6,524 nucleotides of DNA from Prevotellaceae bacterium. Lineage in GTDB: Bacteria; Bacteroidota; Bacteroidia; Bacteroidales; UBA932. The translations under genes were made by a program, and so were the position numbers. This document shows positions 1-5,274 of this stretch, in pieces. The first letter of the stretch is position 1. Each line of letters begins with the position of its first letter. Where the stretch lies: positions 1 to 6,524 of the forward strand of contig JAITPP010000189.1 of assembly GCA_031289385.1 (NCBI GenBank), in the 5' to 3' direction. The notes below the pieces were generated by a model. It was given only the letters and a program-made list of their open reading frames with translations, searched no databases and was not told the origin of the DNA.

Positions 1-186
1 AAATCAATCATGGGATTTAATTGGATATTAGACGCTATTTGATAGCGGTGTGGTATAAGCGTCTTCGTAAATTATTCTCCGCAACCGCAGCTGCACCGAA
101 AATGTGTCTTTTTCCATTATTTTATTTGTTTTAATTTCTTATTTATTATTTTCAAAATAATTGTCAATCATATTTATGAAAGAACA

Positions 187-249
187 ACTTACGACTTACA
201 ACTTATGACTTATGACTTACAACTTATGACTTACAACTTACGACTTACA
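187..249. repeat. Heptamer tandem array 1, nine ACTTAYR units
   Basis: Nine uninterrupted in-phase 7-bp units begin at 187, 194, 201, 208, 215, 222, 229, 236 and 243. All read ACTTA followed by CG, CA or TG, so variation is confined to the last two positions. A decayed unit may precede it at 180-186. The array lies at the 3' end of porV, and the porV stop codon (245-247, minus strand) is inside the last unit. The same unit recurs in inverted orientation at 2776-2824. Confidence 0.95.
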
Positions 250-1345
250 AATTATATTCGTACCAACTGCGTTTATTGTTGCCGAATGTCAGGGCTATTG
301 AAATGCGGTAGGTGTTGTCGAGAATGGTGTTGCTGCTATCGGTTACGAACAGGTAGGATGCGCCTAAATCCCAATTTCTGTATTTAACTCCTATGCCAAA
401 TGTGATGTACGAATTATTGTTTACCCGCTGCGATTCGAGATGGTAGCCGGCGCGAATAAACAGTTGATTTTTATATGAATATTCTGCTCCTAATATCCAT
501 GCTATTCGTGATAAATCGCTTGTTATTCCGTGCATGGCTGCCGACATTACTGTTTCGTTTCGATATTTGTAATTGGTTGGCACAAGCGATTTGTATAATT
601 CTACAACGGGCGAAAAAAAGTTTATATCGTTGAAATTAAATGTTACTCGCGCGCCAAGTCGCATTGTCATAGGCAAAAAATAACTGATGCTGTCGGAAAT
701 ATCTAATTTTGTTCCGAGATTGGATATTGTTGCGCCAAATGCAAGTTCTGATTTTGGTGCAAACGAAAAAATAACGGGTTTCTGATAAAAAAACGCTATA
801 TCGCCTGCCACGTTTGATGTGTGTTCTATTACGGGATTGGTGTTTTGTATGGTAACTTTTGTTGAATTTATATATCTGAAAGTAACTGCTCCCGATGCGT
901 ATTTTCCCAATCGGCGCGAATACGAAACGTCAAATGCAAATTCGTTGGGGCGTGCTGTTTGCAGAAATTCGTAATTGCTTGTATAAAAATCAATATTTCC
1001 GAGCGAGAAAAACCGTAACGATGCGTTAAGCGATTCTTTGTCGTTGTATTTATAAAATCCCGACAGGTAGGTTATGTAAATATCTTTTGTTGCCGAACGC
1101 AGCCAAGGAGTGTACGATACGGCAATTCCGCCGTCGTTTTGCGAAAAGACGTATTTTGCAGCATTCCAATGTTGTGATGTTGCATCAACAGATGTTGCAA
1201 CTCCTGCATCGCCCATTGCCGACGAGCGTGCGTCGGGCGAAATGGTAAGCGCAGGAAGCGTTGGCATTAATTCGCTGTTTTGCGCAAATGTGCTTATCGG
1301 TAATATTGTCAAAATTAATATTGACAGTATGTTTTTCTTTTTCAT
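245..1345 (-). CDS. porV: Type IX secretion system outer-membrane protein PorV
   Basis: This 366-residue protein matches PorV (LptO), an outer-membrane beta-barrel of the type IX secretion system. In known systems PorV takes cargo with a C-terminal signal domain from the SprA translocon to the PorU sortase/attachment complex at the cell surface. A signal peptide (residues 1-21, ending STFA before QNS) is followed by the typical PorV N-terminal block: SPDARSSAMGDAGVA (36-50), SQHWNAAKY (57-65) and VSYTPWLR (76-83). The rest is alternating, aromatic-rich beta-strand sequence; the last strand-like segment (about 347-354) is followed by a polar tail of 12 residues. The frame is open back to an ATG at 1441, but that start would overlap the upstream gene and bury the signal peptide, so the MKKKNIL start at 1345 is chosen; an ATG at 1354 is also possible. 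The stop codon lies in a heptamer repeat. No porU is visible nearby. Confidence 0.93.
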   Translation of the reverse strand: MKKKNILSILILTILPISTFAQNSELMPTLPALTISPDARSSAMGDAGVATSVDATSQHWNAAKYVFSQNDGGIAVSYTPWLRSATKDIYITYLSGFYKYNDKESLNASLRFFSLGNIDFYTSNYEFLQTARPNEFAFDVSYSRRLGKYASGAVTFRYINSTKVTIQNTNPVIEHTSNVAGDIAFFYQKPVIFSFAPKSELAFGATISNLGTKLDISDSISYFLPMTMRLGARVTFNFNDINFFSPVVELYKSLVPTNYKYRNETVMSAAMHGITSDLSRIAWILGAEYSYKNQLFIRAGYHLESQRVNNNSYITFGIGVKYRNWDLGASYLFVTDSSNTILDNTYRISIALTFGNNKRSWYEYNL

Positions 1346-1384
1346 TTTTATCATAATTTTAAAACCTAAATATTTTATAAAGTG

Positions 1385-1392
1385 CAAAAATA
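1385..1392 (-). promoter_or_regulatory. Probable -7 element of a porV promoter
   Basis: The minus strand reads TATTTTTG followed by CAC, an exact match to the Bacteroidota -7 consensus TAnnTTTG. It lies in the 55-bp gap between the luxR-type gene and porV and would give a leader of roughly 30 nt. No clear TTG is seen at the -33 position, so porV may be transcribed from here, from the upstream operon, or from both. Confidence 0.5.
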
Positions 1393-1400
1393 ATAAATAA

Positions 1401-2006
1401 TTATCGTTGCGAATAATTTTTAATTTCGTTGAGTTCCACAAGTTTGTTTACAATGGCATAAATTGTTAATCCTGATGTGCTGTGAATCTGCAATTTCGAG
1501 GTTATATTTCGGCGGTGGCTTATGACGGTGTGAGTTGATAAACACAATTCGTCGGCAATCTGTTTGTTTGTCATTCCTTTAATTACGCACACTATTATTT
1601 CTTTTTCGCGGGTGGTTAGCGATTCGTTGTTTGCCGTATGTTCTGTTTCGCTTACAAGATTATTTATTTTTGCTTTTATATATTCATTCGAATCGTACAG
1701 TGATATTACGTCATCGTAATTTTTTAATGTGGAATTGTCGATAAGCGACGTTTGCAGGGCAACGCATTTCAACTGGCTGTTTGCATATTCTTTTCTGATT
1801 TGTTGCAACGAAACGTTTTCAAACATCAGCGGATTTATAATTAAAATATCTGTTTTTTGTTTGCACAGTAAATTTCGTAATTGCTCGGCATCATCAATTT
1901 CAAATACTTCGATGCGATTAATATTTATTTGCTGCAAAACCGACACAACTCCGTTTCGCACAATAATCGACGATTCGGCAACTATTATTCTGAGATGTAC
2001 ATTCAT
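1401..2006 (-). CDS. LuxR-family regulator with degenerate receiver domain
   Basis: This 201-residue protein has the layout of a NarL/LuxR-type response regulator. Residues about 5-118 resemble a receiver domain and residues about 128-192 form a LuxR/GerE helix-turn-helix, with hallmarks LTTREKEI (130-137), GMTNKQIADEL (144-154) and STHTVISHRRNI (157-168). The receiver lacks key residues: the usual acidic pair is A10-E11, and the position of the phosphate-accepting aspartate (motif TDILIIN, 52-58) holds N58. Classical phosphorylation is therefore unlikely. The ATG overlaps the stop of the hemerythrin gene (ATGA at 2003-2006), which implies translational coupling and fixes the start. The orphan LuxR regulator CdhR of Porphyromonas gingivalis has a similar architecture; I cannot confirm orthology from sequence alone. 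Target genes are unknown; self-regulation or control of porV is possible. Confidence 0.88.
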   Translation of the reverse strand: MNVHLRIIVAESSIIVRNGVVSVLQQININRIEVFEIDDAEQLRNLLCKQKTDILIINPLMFENVSLQQIRKEYANSQLKCVALQTSLIDNSTLKNYDDVISLYDSNEYIKAKINNLVSETEHTANNESLTTREKEIIVCVIKGMTNKQIADELCLSTHTVISHRRNITSKLQIHSTSGLTIYAIVNKLVELNEIKNYSQR

Positions 2007-2710
2007 GATTTTTTTCCGTATTTTATAAGTTCCAATTGCATAATTGCGGGAACAAACAGTTTATCTTCAACCGCATTGTGCAATGCCAAATCGCTTTCGC
2101 AATTAAAAATATCAAACAGCACGTTATCAATTTCGTTGGTGCTTTCGGTTTCGTAATATTTAATTATTATACTTTTAAATTCGGTAAGTTTGGCTTCAAC
2201 CTGATTGTGTTGTTTGCTGAATATTCCGATATTATATTTTCCTTTTCCTTTATCCGCGATAAGCGAACGCACGTATGGAAAAACTTTTTTTTCTTCATAC
2301 GACATGTGATTGCGCACTTCCGAAACGTATTCGTCGAAATAATAAAGTACCGCTTTGTTCAAATCTTTTAATTCCTGTTGAAGCGCATTTGTTAATTTTT
2401 CACGAATATCGGGCAAGCGATAATTTACAAAATAATTGTGTGAATTGTGAAGATACGAAATCATCGACAATATAAAAACATCGTAATTTGTGTAATTGGG
2501 TTTTGTGTCGCCGCGCAACAAAAGATTTACTATTGCAAGAAAAGTTTTGGTATCAACGCCATTGTCAGAGCAAACTTCGTGTATGCTTTTATCGCGAAAT
2601 CCGAGTTTCATTCCAAAGCGGCTAAGGACAAGCAACGCCGGATAATTTTCACAAATCAGATTGCTCATACTGTCCGCCTCCGTATATTTTCCGATTTTTA
2701 TTTTTGACAT
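2003..2710 (-). CDS. Hemerythrin-domain protein with DUF542-like N-terminus (RIC/YtfE-like)
   Basis: This 235-residue protein has the two-part layout of the YtfE/ScdA (RIC) family, di-iron proteins linked to repair of iron-sulfur centres and to NO or oxygen stress. Residues about 15-65 resemble the DUF542/ScdA N-terminal domain (SNLICENYPALLVLSRFGM), but the family's CCGG motif after FGI/FGM is replaced by LGFRDK. Residues about 80-225 form a hemerythrin-like four-helix bundle with a full candidate ligand set: H88 or H91 (LHNSHNYF), H135 and E139 (RNHMSYEE), H168 (KQHNQ), H211 and E215 (HNAVED). No signal peptide is present, so it is cytoplasmic. It is first in an operon and overlaps the LuxR-type gene by 4 bp. 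I infer an oxygen, NO or redox sensing or repair role; loss of the cysteines argues against a simple YtfE equivalent. Confidence 0.88.
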   Translation of the reverse strand: MSKIKIGKYTEADSMSNLICENYPALLVLSRFGMKLGFRDKSIHEVCSDNGVDTKTFLAIVNLLLRGDTKPNYTNYDVFILSMISYLHNSHNYFVNYRLPDIREKLTNALQQELKDLNKAVLYYFDEYVSEVRNHMSYEEKKVFPYVRSLIADKGKGKYNIGIFSKQHNQVEAKLTEFKSIIIKYYETESTNEIDNVLFDIFNCESDLALHNAVEDKLFVPAIMQLELIKYGKKS

Positions 2711-2742
2711 GATAAATTCATTTTATTATATATGATAATGTG

Positions 2743-2750
2743 CAAAGATA
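2743..2750 (-). promoter_or_regulatory. Probable -7 element of the hemerythrin-luxR operon promoter
   Basis: The minus strand reads TATCTTTG followed by CACATT, an exact match to TAnnTTTG and close to the common TAnnTTTGCA form. It would give a leader of about 30 nt before the ATG at 2710. The -33 region falls at about 2770-2773, directly beside heptamer array 2, and has no clear TTG. Confidence 0.55.
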
Positions 2751-2775
2751 TGAAAAAATGTTTAATAAAATAGTC

Positions 2776-2824
2776 TTAAGTCGTAAGTCATAAGTTGTAA
2801 GTCATAAGTCTTAAGTCGTAAGTC
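2776..2824. repeat. Heptamer tandem array 2, seven NTAAGTY units
   Basis: Seven in-phase 7-bp units begin at 2776, 2783, 2790, 2797, 2804, 2811 and 2818 and read TTAAGTC, GTAAGTC, ATAAGTT, GTAAGTC, ATAAGTC, TTAAGTC and GTAAGTC. The unit is the reverse complement of that in array 1. Positions 2783-2810 are a perfect 28-bp inverted copy of 207-234. The array lies just upstream of the hemerythrin promoter. Confidence 0.95.
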
Positions 2825-3039
2825 GGTTTGTTTTTTGATTTGAAAGCAAAAAAATAGAGATTGGCAATAAAGTAGAGATTTTATATTTTAAAATATCTGA
2901 TTATCAAAGTAATTTTATCTATACTTCTATGCAAATTTACCAATTCCGTAATTTTTATTCCAAAAAATAAATATTTTATAATAAATTTAGTCTTAATGGT
3001 CAAAAATAATAATAAAACGTTGTGGAAAAATTATTTTTT

Positions 3040-3765
3040 TTATTTTTTGAATTTCGCTGTTAATTCGTCAAAGTTGGGTTTGGAAAATTCATATTCAGGC
3101 TCTAATGAATCGCACATATAAACGATTATAGGAAATTGACGAGCCGTTTCTGCGCTCACAACCAAAAAAGGCTCATAAAGTTTATCGTTATATTCAAAAA
3201 CTGCAATTCCTTTTTCTCTGTCGATTATATAAATGTTGATTTCGGTATTATAATGAAAACGTTTTACTTCTTGAATTGTAAACCAATCATTCGACTTTTG
3301 AATAATTGTATCATACCGCAAGCCGTAAATGCCTTCCATCCAACCATAATAAAGAATAACAGTATCCGTTATATTGTATTTGGAAATAATCCATTGGCAA
3401 GGGGCATACAAATAATATTCATTATTATATTGATATAAAGGAATCCATTTTTTCGGAAGATTTTCAGGTAAACTTTTCTTCTTTTCATCCAAATATTCAA
3501 TATAGCCATCATTCTCTCTAAAATCAAAAATTTTATCATAGTATTCGGAGTCTTTATTTGAGTCAATATAAACTGCTCTTCGTTCTGTATATCTTTGATT
3601 TTCACCTGTGGTTTCATCTTTATAAGATAAAATTATCCGCTCGTTTATCAAAAAAGTGGTATCGCCCGATTGCAGTTCGCATTTTATCGTTTCCCACGAT
3701 TGAGAATATATTGGCGCATTGCCGAATATAAGCATAATGACAGTTATAATTTTCGCTATTTTCAT
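3040..3765 (-). CDS. Secreted or periplasmic protein of unknown function
   Basis: I do not recognise this 241-residue protein. It starts with a clear Sec signal peptide: basic MKIAK, a hydrophobic stretch to about residue 15, and a likely cleavage at IYS/QS (after residue 21), a common Bacteroidota pattern. There is no lipobox cysteine near the cleavage site, and no further membrane segment. The mature part is rich in Tyr, Ile, Asp, Glu and Lys, with alternating stretches suggesting beta structure (for example residues 134-152 and 175-199). Cysteines are at 29, 123 and 218. It ends in charged FDELTAKFKK rather than a type IX secretion C-terminal domain. The gene stands alone on the minus strand with its own likely promoter at about 3822-3854. 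A periplasmic or loosely surface-attached protein is most likely. Confidence 0.78.
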   Translation of the reverse strand: MKIAKIITVIMLIFGNAPIYSQSWETIKCELQSGDTTFLINERIILSYKDETTGENQRYTERRAVYIDSNKDSEYYDKIFDFRENDGYIEYLDEKKKSLPENLPKKWIPLYQYNNEYYLYAPCQWIISKYNITDTVILYYGWMEGIYGLRYDTIIQKSNDWFTIQEVKRFHYNTEINIYIIDREKGIAVFEYNDKLYEPFLVVSAETARQFPIIVYMCDSLEPEYEFSKPNFDELTAKFKK

Positions 3766-3821
3766 AATAAATATATTTAATTTCTTGTTACATTTTTTAT
3801 TTTAAACACAAGTTCATAAAG

Positions 3822-3854
3822 CAAAATTAACAATTAACAATTAACAATTTTCAA
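3822..3854 (-). promoter_or_regulatory. Probable promoter of the secreted-protein gene, overlapping heptamer array 3
   Basis: On the minus strand, TAATTTTG at 3829-3822 matches the -7 consensus TAnnTTTG exactly. Heptamer units place TTG triplets 1, 8, 15 and 22 bp upstream; only the one at 3854-3852 (22-bp spacing) fits the usual -33 spacing of roughly 17-23 bp. The predicted leader to the ATG at 3765 is about 50 nt. Confidence 0.45.
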
Positions 3855-3859
3855 TTCTA
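3825..3859. repeat. Heptamer array 3, AATTAAC units
   Basis: Three perfect AATTAAC units (3825, 3832, 3839) are followed in phase by two decayed units, AATTTTC (3846) and AATTCTA (3853). The array overlaps the likely promoter of the gene at 3040-3765. Confidence 0.8.
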
Positions 3860-3974
3860 CAAGTTGCGGGTACACTTTTGCAATTCTATTTTTCTTTTGT
3901 ACTTCGCACTTTTTTGCTTGCGTTTTTTTCGTATGGTGTTGCTAATATGCTATATTAAAGTTGTTTACAAGGCG

Positions 3975-4037
3975 CGTAATTCGTAATTGTTTTAAATTTT
4001 TCATTCTTAACTCTTCACTCTTCATTCTTAATTTTCA
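3975..4037. repeat. Heptamer array 4, running into the 3' end of folK
   Basis: The core begins at 4003 with in-phase units ATTCTTA, ACTCTTC, ACTCTTC, ATTCTTA and the decayed ATTTTCA (4031-4037). In the same 7-bp phase, two CGTAATT units occur at 3975 and 3982, with two AT-rich heptamers between. The folK stop codon (4015-4017) lies within the core, and the last folK residues (KIKNEE) are encoded by repeat sequence. Confidence 0.75.
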
Positions 4038-4521
4038 CTTCAACTCGTTTTTCGTCGGTGCAGGCGGTAAGTAATTGGGCAATGGTTTTTTGCAATTTCG
4101 GGTGAACAAAATCGGGGGCGATTTCTGCCAGCGGTTGCAAGGTAAATCGGCGGTTTTGTATTTGCGGATGCGGAATTTTCAGTTGTGGCGTTTCTATAAT
4201 TTTATCGTCATAAAAGAGAATATCAATATCAATTATGCGCGATTGATATTTATCGGTTGTTTTGTTGGCGCGTCCCATTTTTATCTCTATTTTTTGAGTG
4301 ATAGCAAGTATTTCGAAAGCATCCAAATGACTTTCTGCAACAATCACTTTATTTAAAAACATCGCATCGGAATCGAAACCCCACGCTTCGGATGCGTACA
4401 ACGCCGACTCGGCAACGATTTCGCCAATTTCGTCAGCCACAAAATTACGAGCAGCGTTTATATGCTTTTTTTTATCGCCTGTGTCAGAGCCGAAAAGAAG
4501 ATATATTTTCGATTTTTTCAT
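4015..4521 (-). CDS. folK: 2-amino-4-hydroxy-6-hydroxymethyldihydropteridine diphosphokinase (HPPK)
   Basis: HPPK transfers pyrophosphate from ATP to 6-hydroxymethyl-7,8-dihydropterin, the step before dihydropteroate synthase in folate synthesis; it is cytoplasmic. The 168-residue protein is near the family's usual length. It shows the N-terminal LLFGSDTGDK (8-17; usually GSNLGD), FLNKVI (55-60), E79 with MGR (82-84), the magnesium-binding signature SRIIDIDILFYDD (94-106) with D98 and D100, and PHPQIQNRRF then LQPLAEIAPDFVHP (117-141). All catalytic hallmarks appear present. It begins 21 bp after the DUF59 gene, so the two are probably co-transcribed. The C-terminal residues VKIKNEE follow the conserved fold and are encoded by, or next to, heptamer repeat sequence, so the native 3' end has probably been altered by the repeat. 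Confidence 0.95.
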   Translation of the reverse strand: MKKSKIYLLFGSDTGDKKKHINAARNFVADEIGEIVAESALYASEAWGFDSDAMFLNKVIVAESHLDAFEILAITQKIEIKMGRANKTTDKYQSRIIDIDILFYDDKIIETPQLKIPHPQIQNRRFTLQPLAEIAPDFVHPKLQKTIAQLLTACTDEKRVEVKIKNEE

Positions 4522-4542
4522 TCAAAAATTGTTAATGTTCGA

Positions 4543-4848
4543 TTACATAAATCCGAGTTCCAGCAAGGCTTCTTCTGTCATCATGCTTTTGTCCCACATT
4601 GGTTCGAAAGTTAATTTCACAATCACATTCGATATTCCGTCAATTGCTTTTACGCTGCTGTAAACATCGTCCACAAGTTCGTCAGCCATTGGGCAATTGG
4701 GCGCAGTGAGTGTCATTGTTATTGTTACAACTTTGTTGTCGTCGATAAGTATTTCGTATATCAAACCCAAATCGTAAATATTTACAGGAATTTCGGGGTC
4801 GTACACCGTTTTTAATGCTATTATTATCTTTTTTTCGAGTTCTATCAT
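4543..4848 (-). CDS. DUF59/MIP18-family SUF-associated Fe-S assembly protein
   Basis: This 101-residue protein is a complete DUF59 (MIP18/PaaD/SufT-type) domain. It shows YDPEIPVNIYDLGLIYEI (16-33), MTLTAPNCPMADEL (45-58) with the conserved cysteine C52, and a C-terminal FEPMWDKSMMTEEALLELGF (81-100). That ending is typical of the short proteins found with SUF iron-sulfur assembly genes in Bacteroidota. Members help mature or deliver Fe-S clusters; the exact biochemical role is not settled. No suf genes are visible within the window, so this copy is apart from any suf cluster here. It is the first gene of a two-gene operon with folK. Upstream at 4884-4891 the minus strand reads GAACTTTG, one mismatch from the TAnnTTTG promoter element. 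sufT-like naming is possible but not certain. Confidence 0.9.
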   Translation of the reverse strand: MIELEKKIIIALKTVYDPEIPVNIYDLGLIYEILIDDNKVVTITMTLTAPNCPMADELVDDVYSSVKAIDGISNVIVKLTFEPMWDKSMMTEEALLELGFM

Positions 4849-4920
4849 AATTATTTTAATTTATTTTTAACCACAATTTTTTGCAAAGTTCGTAAATTTA
4901 ATTCAAAAATGGTAATTGGC

Positions 4921-5032
4921 ATTTAGTCGTTAGTATTTAGTCGTTAGTATTTAGTCGTTAGTATTTAGTCGTTAGTATTTGGTCGTTAGTATTTGGTTGT
5001 TAGTATTTAGTCGTTGGTATTTAGTCGTTAGG
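4921..5032. repeat. Array 5: eight 14-bp units, each a pair of related heptamers
   Basis: Eight in-phase copies of ATTTAGTCGTTAGT begin at 4921, 4935, 4949, 4963, 4977, 4991, 5005 and 5019. The first four are identical; later ones carry single or double substitutions (such as ATTTGGT, TGTTAGT, CGTTGGT). Each 14-mer splits into ATTTAGT plus CGTTAGT, which agree at five of seven positions, so the base period is again 7 bp. Confidence 0.95.
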
Positions 5033-5045
5033 CGGAAATTCAACT

Positions 5046-5192
5046 ATTAACCATTAACCATTAACCATTAATCATTAACCATTAATCATTAGCCATTAAC
5101 CATTAATCATTAATCATTAACCATTAATCATTAACCATTAACCATTAATAATTAACCATTAATCATTAATAATTAATAATTAATTATTAACG
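5046..5192. repeat. Array 6: 21 heptamers of ATTAAYC type
   Basis: Twenty-one in-phase 7-bp units run with no insertion or deletion. Ten read ATTAACC, six ATTAATC, three ATTAATA, and single units read ATTAGCC and ATTAATT, with a terminal ATTAACG (one ATTAACC-type count may blur at the edges). The first four bases, ATTA, never vary; change is limited to positions 5-7. Units toward the right end are more AT-rich. Confidence 0.95.
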
Positions 5193-5274
5193 TTATTTAA
5201 CTTTTTATTTGCATCGTTTGCGTGTTAAAAATCATCATACGATTAAAGATTTTTAACTAAATAAAATATGGTTT

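Larger units (their letters stand above)
2711..3039. other. Intergenic region upstream of the hemerythrin operon
   Basis: This 329-bp gap holds the operon's -7 element and heptamer array 2. The remaining part, 2825-3039, is very AT-rich with no credible gene: the ATG at 2929 opens only 13 codons. A weak direct repeat TAGAGATT occurs at 2855-2862 and 2873-2880. I see no convincing hairpin terminator for either flanking gene. Confidence 0.6.
4849..5274. other. Divergent intergenic region dominated by two repeat arrays
   Basis: This 426-bp region separates the minus-strand DUF59-folK operon from the plus-strand membrane-protein operon. Arrays 5 and 6 take up 259 bp of it, separated by only 13 bp. 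No gene is present; both arrays carry stops in all frames on both strands. The plus-strand leader at 5193-5274 has a near match to the -7 element (TTTATTTG at 5204-5211) but no convincing full promoter. Confidence 0.7.

Noticed and set aside
1..42. Plus-strand frame open from the window edge and ending at a stop at 40-42 (KSIMGFNWILDAI).
   Set aside because: Thirteen codons are too few to tell a gene end from chance.
30..64. Possible hairpins: CGCTAT/ATAGCG (33-38 with 42-47), and the alternative AGACGCT/AGCGTCT (30-36 with 58-64).
   Set aside because: The stems are short, no T-run follows, and no gene end is clearly linked. They could be mutually exclusive structures but are within chance expectation.
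28..117. Minus-strand 29-codon reading frame starting MEKDTFSVQ, with an A-rich leader; another frame of the same DNA ends in CSCGCGE before a stop.
   Set aside because: It is short, with no family resemblance. The cysteine-rich frame has a stop directly before it and could only be reached by assuming a frameshift, for which there is no evidence.
1346..1441. Longer porV start at 1441.
   Set aside because: It would overlap the 3' end of the LuxR-type gene, add 32 unrelated residues before the signal peptide, and lie upstream of the predicted porV promoter.
2855..2880. Direct repeat TAGAGATT, two copies 18 bp apart.
   Set aside because: It is too short and too far from any promoter element to be called an operator.
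3870..3950. Minus-strand frame encoding a very basic stretch (RKKRKQKSAKYKRK).
   Set aside because: It has no start codon after the upstream stop, is only about 28 codons long, and arises from A-rich DNA; a gene remnant is possible but unsupported.
187..5192. Tandem arrays as CRISPR arrays.
   Set aside because: The units are 7 or 14 bp with no unique spacers, and no cas genes are present.
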